Shown piece by piece: positions 41,250 to 49,380 of a DNA stretch of 64,000 bases. The position numbers were made by a program, and so were the translations under genes. The first letter of the stretch is position 1. The number at the start of each line of letters is the position of its first letter. The notes beneath the pieces were generated by a model. That model ran no database searches and was not told the DNA's origin. It was given only the letters and a program-made list of their open reading frames with translations. Origin of the DNA: Symsagittifera roscoffensis (lineage: Eukaryota; Xenacoelomorpha; Acoela; Convolutidae); contig NC_087062.1 of assembly GCF_963678635.1 (NCBI RefSeq), positions 16,667,789-16,731,788 on the forward strand. The letters are read 5' to 3'.

Positions 41250-44200
41250 TCATTCTTCTCTCGAGGTCCCATCTTCACCCGTCATGTATCGATTCTGCAT
41301 CATGAGGTATTGCACCAGCAGTGTCTTCAACCCTGCGGCACACTTGTAGGAGCTGGTTTCAATGCTCGTGTGGACTCTCCCCATAGACAGAGGTTCTCCA
41401 TATTCCATTAACCGATGAAACGATACCAATTCCCCATGGGTCAAGAGTACTAGTGCCAGATACCCATCAACTCGAAGTGTCTCCACTCCTCGACTAAACA
41501 TGTATGCTGGGCCCATGTTGAACAAGTATCTGGGGTAAACCAAATACAGGGCCAAGAGCAGGCTGATGGACATGCCCAGTATCTCCTGTACGAAGGCTCC
41601 GAAGATAGTCGCCGTGGTGCCGAACACTCCTGCCAAGAATTCTCTCTCCCAGCAAGGACTCAAGAACTTGAGAATCTCGTAATCTCTCCTAGTCTTCAAT
41701 TCGCCGTTGGCGTGCTCTCTCCAAAATCCTCCAATCGTCACTTCATTGGCGGCCGAGACAAATCTAGCCACCGTCATGTCTCTCGTTTCAGCTAGCTCCA
41801 GTTGCTTCTCTAGAAAACTCCAGATTTGTTTCACGAGGAGTGGTGCTTCCTCCCTCGTCTTATTCGTGACGTTCTCCAGCCTTGGTGTCAGGAATGGCCA
41901 CCAGCCATTCTCTTGAGTCAAGCGATATTTCATCGATTCTAACTGTTTCTCCGTCTCGACCACATTTCTCCTCTCGTTGCTGGGACCTCTAGACCTGCTG
42001 GTGGAATTTGCGACTTTCACATCCATACTCCGGAACCACAGGCTGGCCGTCAACTGGTTTATCGCCGGGTGGTCGTCCCCGATGACTGGGCTGAACTTGA
42101 GTTGTCTAGCAAAGTTCGATATCTCTAGCAAGAGTACCTCATCCAATACAATCAGGACGTCGGCCAGTCCGTAAAAGCCCCTCAGTGCATGAGATATGTC
42201 AGCCCATGCCGCCGGCAATTCTGATTTGTAAAGCCTCAAGTTCAATGGCTCCAGCTCTCGATTGGGGGCTGCCATCAGAATCCGCCATTCACTCCCTTCT
42301 GCTATCAGGATCAAGACCGCGTACACGAATTGTAGGGCGGGTGGCATATTTGCGTATCCTGGGGATGTGGTAAACACCACCTTCGTCTTGGACCCAAATC
42401 TCGAGGCTACGTTCTCTTGTACCTCATTCATCGCCGCAAATAACGCCTGAATAGCCTCCCATATCTTCCTTGATGTCGGAATCTCCTTGCCCTTCAGTTG
42501 CTCAAGAAGTCCCATCGCGTGCAGGTGATCATTCATTCCTGCAAACATTAGCAGCTCAGGTTCACAGGGCATCTCCGACTTTATTGCCACCACTAGAGTC
42601 AACATCTGGTTCAATTCGGCTCCTGGCAAGGAGTATACCAGAGTCTCCGGCCAGAACAACTTGGGAGACGTTCCTTCGAAGTCCGATCCCGCCACAATGA
42701 CTACTCTTGCAGCAGCTGGATCTGCTCTATCATAAACTGCCAGAGTTTTGGCCAGTTGGGTGCCACCACAGGGCTTCCCGTACCTGGGATCTTCTGCCAA
42801 CTTCGGACCTTCGTAAGCGGCATCAGGCAATTCCATTCCCCCCGCATTGAGTAGCTTGTCTACCACCTTTAACTGCGCCGGGGTTGCCAACCTGATCCTA
42901 GCGATGCCAGTTCGGTGCTTGGGAGGTTCTGTTATAAGTCCAGGACCCCCCAACAGTTTGAGAGGCCTGTAGTTAATGGGTCCCATGATCGTTTTTGTGG
43001 GAATTCCAGTCAGGTCTGTGGTCTCCATTAACTTCGCTCTCGAGAAGTGCGCTTCGTGAGCTTTCAACCAGTCTATGCAATGATGTCTATTCAAATCCTC
43101 GTGCGACACTCGTTCGATCCCCAGAGTTTCCGCCAACTCTCGTCTGCATTCCAAACTCTCTAGATCCAGTTCCTTCACCTTCTCAGGATATCTCAAGCGG
43201 GCAGTCTCCATAGACTTCTTTTCTCTCCTGCCATCTGCCACCACCACAGAGGACATCGCCGAGCCCGGAGGTGTTGATGACTCTACCTCCTCCGACTCCA
43301 TTGGCGTGGCACTCTGCAATCGGGCCTGATTGCTCCTTGAACTGTCTCTAGTATCAACTCTCGCTCCCAAGCGACCAGCCAAGGCCCTCGAGGCAAGGAA
43401 TGGTGGGTTGGGAGGTGGTCCTAAAGTGAATTGGGCTGTCTCCAGCAGGTCCGCCTCTAGCGTGTTAATGTGTTCCTGGAAGACGTCGTTCAGCCACTCC
43501 GCTCCCCTTGGCCTATCGAAATGGATTCCATCTTTTGAGGTGTCTTCAGGGAATCCCTTTTTCTCCATACGTTCTGCTATGTCCAACAGCCTGAGAGGAA
43601 GCACACTCTTCCGGTGTATGTCTCGGATCATCTTGTTCAGGCTCCGCACCTTCTGGTTCATCTCTAGGGCGTGCTGATCAAACATCATGTTGTAGGGGAC
43701 CGTGCATACCGTCAGCAGGATGGGGTCCATCTGGGTCCTCAGTTCCTCAAGAAGGCAGCTCATCTTGTCGCACAGCCTCGCTACTTTCCTCGCTTCTCCC
43801 CTTGACACGTCGTTGGTCCCAACCATCAGGGTCACTGTGTAAACTTTGGTCATCCCTAGCATGTCCAGGGTTGCCAACATCTGTGGCGTGGCAGCTCCAG
43901 CGAAACTCAAGACTCCTGTCTGCCAATGGGACCGTATCTGGGTCAACACCCGCACCAGGCTATCCCCTATAATTAGGTGAACTGCACCCTCTGGCACACG
44001 AGGTGGCGCTAGATACTCCACCCAGGCTGCGTCATGGAAGCAGTCCCTCCTGGCTCCCTGTTCCGCACTCCAGTCCAGCCGATTGTGCCTGTGGTAGTTC
44101 CCTTCTGTATTCTTCTTATAGCTTGCGATCACGACATTCCTGACCGGCTGTTCCCTCCAAGTTGGGGGAAGCTCTGGCCTTGTCGATCTTTCACGACTCT

Positions 44201-45209
44201 GCTGCTGCAATTTCTCGCCTAGCTCCTTCAGGCGCGATGAGGCGCCACTCACCTGACTGCCACTCGAGGTCGAGGTTGGGGTATATCCTGGTAACACCAC
44301 ATCCATCAGAGGACGTACAGGTTGTGTCTCTAGGTTGCGCAAGGAAGGCGTCACGTCATTCGGTATCCAGACCTCTAACCCTTCGCTCATGTGTTCTCTG
44401 GCCTCGCGGTCAAGGTTGAACCGTCCTCTAGCCCTGGGAGCTTCATCCACCTCCATGCGCGACTCTGGCCTCGAGCTGGTCACCACTCGTTCGTTTGACC
44501 TGGCTCCCTTCTGTGCGTCAAGCTCGCGTTGTCGCTGTTCTATCCTTTCCAACTCCGACTTCAGTTGATCACGATTTGCGACGTTCTCCTGCACCCTCAG
44601 CTCCTGCTGATGTTCAGCCCTTAGCATCTCAAGTAATTTCGACGTCTGATCTCGCTCGTCGACTGCCTGGTCTCTCTCCAGCTGAAGTTTCTCCCTGTCC
44701 AGCTTCGCCTGATCCCGATCGAGGTTCGCTTTATTCCTTTCCTTCAGCGCCTTCTCGAGCTCTTTCTTTAGAACCCCCAGATCCGGATATGCCTCTGTCG
44801 TCTGTTGCGCTCGCGACATCGATGGCACCTTACTCGAGCTCTGGCCTGTGGATCTTGCTGTTGGTCTCGTCGGTAGCGGAAACTCTCCTGCGCCGTGTTC
44901 GGTGTTGTTACTCAGGCCAGGATTTCTTGCCAAGTCAAAGCCCCTTACTCCTCCATCCGCATTCCAAGATAACCATCTGGTCTGTTCTCGATTTGATATG
45001 CCCTCGGTGGTGTAGCCGACCATCAAGACAGCCTCCGTCGCAGACTCCCTGCACTCACCCTGGTCCTCCAACTGGAGGATCGCATTCAGCATCACCGCCA
45101 TTCTCTCGTCTATCTGGGTGTAGTCCAGGTCCCTCAAGCGTCTGTACAGCTCGTCAAGAGTGGGCTTTTTCAGAGCCGCGGGCACGGAGTTCCAGAATCG
45201 GTCTGCCAT
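41250..45209 (-). CDS. Giant-element ORF3, 1319 residues, SGNH/GDSL-hydrolase domain
   Basis: ATG at 45209, stop TGA at 41250. Residues ~145-235 form a charged coiled coil rich in (L)DRDQAKLDRE-type heptads. Residues ~405-585 carry the SGNH-hydrolase blocks: GDSL (Ser417), SFAGAAT (Gly438), VGTND (Asn466) and KDGIHFD (Asp560, His563), so the full catalytic set is present. A second region (~835-1060) echoes the fold with VAGSDFEG, FAGMNDHLH and GDDHPAINQ but lacks a canonical GDSL and DxxH, so it is probably inactive. Near the C-terminus (~1191-1225) a hydrophobic run with SISLLLALYLVY looks like one membrane segment. SGNH esterases are known in ORF1 of some CR1-type LINEs; one in an accessory ORF of a Gypsy element is unusual to my knowledge. 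The substrate is unknown. Confidence 0.88.
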   Translation of the reverse strand: MADRFWNSVPAALKKPTLDELYRRLRDLDYTQIDERMAVMLNAILQLEDQGECRESATEAVLMVGYTTEGISNREQTRWLSWNADGGVRGFDLARNPGLSNNTEHGAGEFPLPTRPTARSTGQSSSKVPSMSRAQQTTEAYPDLGVLKKELEKALKERNKANLDRDQAKLDREKLQLERDQAVDERDQTSKLLEMLRAEHQQELRVQENVANRDQLKSELERIEQRQRELDAQKGARSNERVVTSSRPESRMEVDEAPRARGRFNLDREAREHMSEGLEVWIPNDVTPSLRNLETQPVRPLMDVVLPGYTPTSTSSGSQVSGASSRLKELGEKLQQQSRERSTRPELPPTWREQPVRNVVIASYKKNTEGNYHRHNRLDWSAEQGARRDCFHDAAWVEYLAPPRVPEGAVHLIIGDSLVRVLTQIRSHWQTGVLSFAGAATPQMLATLDMLGMTKVYTVTLMVGTNDVSRGEARKVARLCDKMSCLLEELRTQMDPILLTVCTVPYNMMFDQHALEMNQKVRSLNKMIRDIHRKSVLPLRLLDIAERMEKKGFPEDTSKDGIHFDRPRGAEWLNDVFQEHINTLEADLLETAQFTLGPPPNPPFLASRALAGRLGARVDTRDSSRSNQARLQSATPMESEEVESSTPPGSAMSSVVVADGRREKKSMETARLRYPEKVKELDLESLECRRELAETLGIERVSHEDLNRHHCIDWLKAHEAHFSRAKLMETTDLTGIPTKTIMGPINYRPLKLLGGPGLITEPPKHRTGIARIRLATPAQLKVVDKLLNAGGMELPDAAYEGPKLAEDPRYGKPCGGTQLAKTLAVYDRADPAAARVVIVAGSDFEGTSPKLFWPETLVYSLPGAELNQMLTLVVAIKSEMPCEPELLMFAGMNDHLHAMGLLEQLKGKEIPTSRKIWEAIQALFAAMNEVQENVASRFGSKTKVVFTTSPGYANMPPALQFVYAVLILIAEGSEWRILMAAPNRELEPLNLRLYKSELPAAWADISHALRGFYGLADVLIVLDEVLLLEISNFARQLKFSPVIGDDHPAINQLTASLWFRSMDVKVANSTSRSRGPSNERRNVVETEKQLESMKYRLTQENGWWPFLTPRLENVTNKTREEAPLLVKQIWSFLEKQLELAETRDMTVARFVSAANEVTIGGFWREHANGELKTRRDYEILKFLSPCWEREFLAGVFGTTATIFGAFVQEILGMSISLLLALYLVYPRYLFNMGPAYMFSRGVETLRVDGYLALVLLTHGELVSFHRLMEYGEPLSMGRVHTSIETSSYKCAAGLKTLLVQYLMMQNRYMTGEDGTSREE

Positions 45210-45245
45210 TCTTTGTAACTTCGGGATGTATGTAGGTATATGTTA

Positions 45246-45304
45246 ACCAACTCAAGAATTACCTTACCAACTCAAGAATTACCTTACCAACTCAAGAATT
45301 ACCT
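45246..45304. repeat. 20-bp direct repeat, three copies
   Basis: CCAACTCAAGAATTACCTTA occurs twice exactly and a third time nearly complete, immediately upstream of ORF3. Each copy contains CTCAAG (CTTGAG in element sense). Confidence 0.95.
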
Positions 45305-45426
45305 AGAAATGTTCTCCTGCAAGTACTTGCCGTAGATTCGGATTATCGCGTGTTCAATCAAGATTCTCTCTTTCTGTTACTCGCTTGAGTGTAGTTGGAT
45401 TTTCAACTTTGTTTTTCAAACTTGAT

Positions 45427-45446
45427 CTGAAAACAGAAAGCTCATT
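45427..45446 (-). promoter_or_regulatory. Candidate 3' splice site upstream of ORF3
   Basis: The element-sense sequence GAGCTTTCTGTTTTCAG, followed by ATCAAG, has a pyrimidine tract and CAG, about 217 nt before the ORF3 ATG. It would suit a subgenomic mRNA of the kind used for env genes in retroviruses. The donor is not known; GAG|GTAAGG occurs in the LTR at 57431-57423, but that may lie upstream of the transcription start. Confidence 0.4.
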
Positions 45447-45717
45447 AAAACTTAGCATATCACGTCCCTAACCTAGAGACCCCCCTTCTACCCATATGGT
45501 TAAAATCTTATCATTCTCATATCACTTAAAGCAATTCGATTGGATTTTCCCTTAAGAACATGCAGATTCATTTTATGTTTTAGCACCATCAATTCTTCCT
45601 TTTAAAATTCAATTGTCATGCCAATCACATCTTAAGATCCCTTTACCTGCGCCGCACCCCAGTACCTAACTCAAGACTCCTCCCTCACACCCGACCTGAT
45701 ACCTCCATGTACCCGAC

Positions 45718-48700
45718 TCAGGCGATGCTCAAGTAGTACTTCTTGTGAAGATGCACCATTATCTCTGTTTCTGCAAAGACCACATGTAGGATAGCGTACA
45801 ATTCCCTCGAGCTCAGTTTGCCCCTGTTTGGGTCGTACACCGGCATCGAGACCGCCACTATTCCTCTTTCAATCATGAAGTCACGTAGTCTTGTCAGTGC
45901 CAATATCACGTGTTCGGGATCAATTGTGTTTCTGTCGTTGACTCTCGTTACTAGGAAGCAGAGGTATTTGCCCGGGACTTGTGCCACTGACGGTGGAAGC
46001 GCTGCTATGCCTCCCAGTCCTGGCCTCTGTCTGAACAGAAACTCTACGTTCTGGTACTCTCTTTTGAAGTCAGCCTCCAATCTTGATTTGAAACTCATGT
46101 CCGCCGTGATGCAGATCGCGCTGGTCCTGTTTGACAGGATGAAGTCGCTATCCGTTATCATGATGTTCTCTGAGTATTCATTGGGTATTTCGAATTTCGT
46201 TTTGAAATTCCTTCCTATGGTAGGCTCTGGTTCTTCTTCCTCCAGTTCCAGTCCGCTTGTTTCCCTCACTTCCTTGAGCTTCTTTATCATCAAATTTTCG
46301 GTGTGGGTAAGTCCTACCCCCACTCCCCGGACAAAAATATTTATCGACGTCCCCGTCGATGTAGTCGGGTCTGAATTGTCCTTGGGGATGTCCAGTGGCC
46401 TGTCTGTTGCTGTCCATCCGAAAAGAGGGTCCTCTGTCTTCATGTAATTTGCTGCTGATACATCGATTTGCTGAATGCTTTGTCCTTCGCGGCTCTCGTC
46501 TTTGACATCACGCATCCACTCTAGAATCCTCAAGTTCGTGTTCTCCCTCCTTTCTATTTCACTCTGCTCGAGATCCGTCTCCAATTCTGGCGTCGAGTAA
46601 TCATCCTGCGGATAATGTCCACCATCGTCAATGACCTGCCATTCCTCTTCGGCTTCCAGTTCGCCTGCGCTTAGTAGTTCATCGCCCAACTTGTATGGCT
46701 GTATCTTATCGATCAAGAAGTCATCCCCGTACCTATTGTACCTCATACCTGTTCGTTTACGATTGCCAGTCCTGGTTTCCGGTGGTGTTGGTCGATCCGG
46801 CTCCATCCACTTCGGTACCTCGTTTTGCTCTGGGTCGTTCCAGTCTTCTTCTACAAATGAACCTGCATCCGACTCCACTTCTATCTTTTCGTTGTCGTCC
46901 AAACTCAAGTTCTCATTACCATCATTTTTCTCTCTAGTGCCTTTCTCATTCACTTCGCACGCTGGTTCCACCACCAGGTACTCAAGACCTTCCATGTCTT
47001 TTGGTAGGCACCAGTCCTCCGGGGACGGGACGTGAGGCTTCAGATTTTCGTAATGTGCTGCTCGCCCCGTACTCAAGCGATAGAACCGTCCTTGTTGATG
47101 TACTTCCGTAATCATGAACGGTCCTCTCCATTTCTTGAGTAGTTTCTTTGTTCCCTTGGGCGGTATGACATTTTGGAAGACCCACACGTATTGGCCCACT
47201 TCGTATGGCTTTGCTCTTAGTATCTTTTCGTCATATTTCTTGCGTTGCCTCATTTGCGCTTGCGCCGTGTTTCTCCGACATAGCTCGTTTAGCTCTTGTT
47301 GTCTTTTGATCGCTTCCTTCACGTATGCTTGAGGTGACGTCCTCTTCCCCTCGTACTCCGGGTAGAAGAATGTTATAGGCATTGCCCTTTCCCTGCCTGT
47401 CAACATCATGAAAGGACTGATACCCGTCGTTGAGTGCTGAGTACTATTATAGGCTCCTACTACCTGTGGCAGGTATTTGTCCCAGTCCGTCATGTATCTC
47501 GAGCAGTACACCCTGAGCATGTTGACCAGTGTCCTGTTCTGTCTCTCTACCAACCCATTGGTCTGTGGATGATAGGTCGTCGAGTGCGCTTGAGCAATGT
47601 GTGATCTCTTCATCAATTCTTTTGTCAAGTCCCCCACAAAAGCCTTGCCGTTGTCCGACTGGAAAGTCATTGGACAACCATACCGCGATATCCAATGCGT
47701 TATCAGGTGTTCACATGTCTCCTCTGCCGAGGCTGTCTGGCACGGAACCGCTTCCGCCAACTTGGTGAAGTGATCTATTATAACTAGTATTTGGTTATAA
47801 CCCGACTCCGTCATGCAGATTTTCTGATGGTCTATCTGCACCACTTCATTGAATTCCGAACTCTCGACAGACTTGAGGGGAAACTTCATCTTCCTTGGGT
47901 CTTTTACCTGAAGACATGCTAGGCAGGCATTCACCCATCTCTCGCAAGCTTTTCTCATTCCCGGCCAGTCAAACCTGTGAAGTATCCTTTGTTGTACTTT
48001 ATCTATCCCCTGGTGGCCCATCTGGTCGTGTGATCTGAAAAGCACCTCCGTTTGGTACAATTGTGGTAGTATGATGAGGTTGTGTTTGTGTAATATCTTT
48101 TCCTCATCTCTTCTCTTGCACGCTACCACCCCTTCAGCTGTGTGATAAAGTAAGTCTCTCTTTTCTTTGTAGAACTGGCTCAAGATCTTGTAGCTGTCTT
48201 CCTCAAGTTCCCCCTTCTCCTTGACTCCCGAATGGATCCATTTGGAGAGGTTACTTGTCATTTTGTCATTCTTCTGGGCCCTTATTAGGTCAGACAGCCT
48301 GTATCTCGCCTTAACGTGCTCCTTTAGCGCCATGATCTGTCCATTCATCTCACCAGGGTTGTGGATGTCATCGCTCAGTTTCACACATATCATCCTTTTC
48401 ACGATTTTCATGTCGTCTTCTGGTACCAGATTCGTTCTGACGTTTGAGTTGCACGATAGTTCCCTTAGTGGTTTTCTTGTAACTGCTATTTTCTCGAGCT
48501 CTTCACCACCTCGTACCTCTTGTAATTCCAGACTGTACGTCCCTGAAGATGGATCCGTCTGTAATTCCCTGTCGTGCTGTCTTATCTTCTCTTCCGCCAG
48601 TATCATGTATAGACTGTCTTGGTCTTCGCTGCTCTCATCCGAGTCTTCATCCCATTCTTCACGCTCCCCGGACAATTTCCCTTCTCCGGTTTCGTCTTCT

Positions 48701-49368
48701 TCCATGAATCTGGACCACTCCCCGGACTCTTGATCTAGTCCCAGGTGTTCAACTTCTTCTCTGATTGTTACTTTCTTATCCCTGACTTTTGTCTGTTCCA
48801 GAATTTTTTCGGGGATTTTTTCAACTAGTGATCGCACAACTTCCTTGCTATCAGTGATGCTTCCTTTTGAGACGTCAGTATTGTTCACTGTTTCTTCTCT
48901 CCGAAGTATGGTTAGTTCCGGTGCCTCCTGACCTTTCCCTTGGATCACGGGCTTGTCATCTGATAGTTTCTCAAGCAACCTCATTAAGTCTTCATCTATT
49001 CGGACCGTTCCCTCCTCTACCTGGATGAGATCATAACCTTTTGCCTTAAGTGTTTCCCTCACGATCTTGGATTTGAGCATTATTCCTATCGGAATCCCTC
49101 TGCTTTTCTTCAAGATGGTCTTTTCAAGAGGCTCTTTCGGCAATTCGGGATGATCTTCAATCGGTTTGCCTGATTTGTCCAGCCATCTCGTGAGTGGAAG
49201 ACTGTCGTACGTTTCTTTGTCCATGAAGGAGAAGCCGTCTTTGATCTCAGGTCTGTCCGCCTCTCTTTGTTCTTGCCTCTCGTAGAACTCCGTCTTCTTA
49301 CTCAAGCTGTCAGCATTTTGATGTTTATCTCGTGTTCTGTGCTCAATTATCATGTTGTATCCATCCAA
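45718..49368 (-). CDS. Giant-element Pol, 3' part: integrase with long extensions
   Basis: The frame is open for 1216 codons and starts directly after an in-frame TAG; the first codon counted (TTG) is arbitrary. It opens with the end of RNase H (MIIEHRTRDKHQNADSLSK). An acidic insert of about 400 residues follows. The integrase then shows the HHCC zinc finger (His447, His452, Cys482, Cys485), and the catalytic core with Asp513 (QIDHQ), Asp572 (QSDNGKAF) and Glu608 (NGLVERQN), with exactly 35 residues between the last two, i.e. D,D35E. GPF at 749-751 begins a GPY/F-like C-terminal module. A further ~400 residues have no recognised domain; no chromodomain was seen. It probably works as part of a readthrough Pol with the preceding ORF. 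Confidence 0.93.
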   Translation of the reverse strand: MDGYNMIIEHRTRDKHQNADSLSKKTEFYERQEQREADRPEIKDGFSFMDKETYDSLPLTRWLDKSGKPIEDHPELPKEPLEKTILKKSRGIPIGIMLKSKIVRETLKAKGYDLIQVEEGTVRIDEDLMRLLEKLSDDKPVIQGKGQEAPELTILRREETVNNTDVSKGSITDSKEVVRSLVEKIPEKILEQTKVRDKKVTIREEVEHLGLDQESGEWSRFMEEDETGEGKLSGEREEWDEDSDESSEDQDSLYMILAEEKIRQHDRELQTDPSSGTYSLELQEVRGGEELEKIAVTRKPLRELSCNSNVRTNLVPEDDMKIVKRMICVKLSDDIHNPGEMNGQIMALKEHVKARYRLSDLIRAQKNDKMTSNLSKWIHSGVKEKGELEEDSYKILSQFYKEKRDLLYHTAEGVVACKRRDEEKILHKHNLIILPQLYQTEVLFRSHDQMGHQGIDKVQQRILHRFDWPGMRKACERWVNACLACLQVKDPRKMKFPLKSVESSEFNEVVQIDHQKICMTESGYNQILVIIDHFTKLAEAVPCQTASAEETCEHLITHWISRYGCPMTFQSDNGKAFVGDLTKELMKRSHIAQAHSTTYHPQTNGLVERQNRTLVNMLRVYCSRYMTDWDKYLPQVVGAYNSTQHSTTGISPFMMLTGRERAMPITFFYPEYEGKRTSPQAYVKEAIKRQQELNELCRRNTAQAQMRQRKKYDEKILRAKPYEVGQYVWVFQNVIPPKGTKKLLKKWRGPFMITEVHQQGRFYRLSTGRAAHYENLKPHVPSPEDWCLPKDMEGLEYLVVEPACEVNEKGTREKNDGNENLSLDDNEKIEVESDAGSFVEEDWNDPEQNEVPKWMEPDRPTPPETRTGNRKRTGMRYNRYGDDFLIDKIQPYKLGDELLSAGELEAEEEWQVIDDGGHYPQDDYSTPELETDLEQSEIERRENTNLRILEWMRDVKDESREGQSIQQIDVSAANYMKTEDPLFGWTATDRPLDIPKDNSDPTTSTGTSINIFVRGVGVGLTHTENLMIKKLKEVRETSGLELEEEEPEPTIGRNFKTKFEIPNEYSENIMITDSDFILSNRTSAICITADMSFKSRLEADFKREYQNVEFLFRQRPGLGGIAALPPSVAQVPGKYLCFLVTRVNDRNTIDPEHVILALTRLRDFMIERGIVAVSMPVYDPNRGKLSSRELYAILHVVFAETEIMVHLHKKYYLSIA

Positions 49369-49377
49369 GCGAACTAT

Positions 49378-49380
49378 CTA
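49378..49380 (-). other. In-frame TAG between the RNase H and integrase parts of Pol
   Basis: Codons either side stay in one frame (QSYIGR, TAG, IVRLDGYN). The domain is cut inside the conserved RNase H tail, so the stop is not at a natural protein boundary. It may be a recent nonsense change (related elements commonly have Trp here) or a readthrough signal. Confidence 0.85.

Larger units (their letters stand above)
45210..45717 (-). other. Spacer between integrase ORF and ORF3
   Basis: Non-coding. It contains a strong 3' splice-site sequence in element sense and a 20-bp direct repeat in three copies. Together with the independent ATG of ORF3 this suggests that ORF3/ORF4 are expressed from a spliced or separately initiated RNA. 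Confidence 0.55.
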
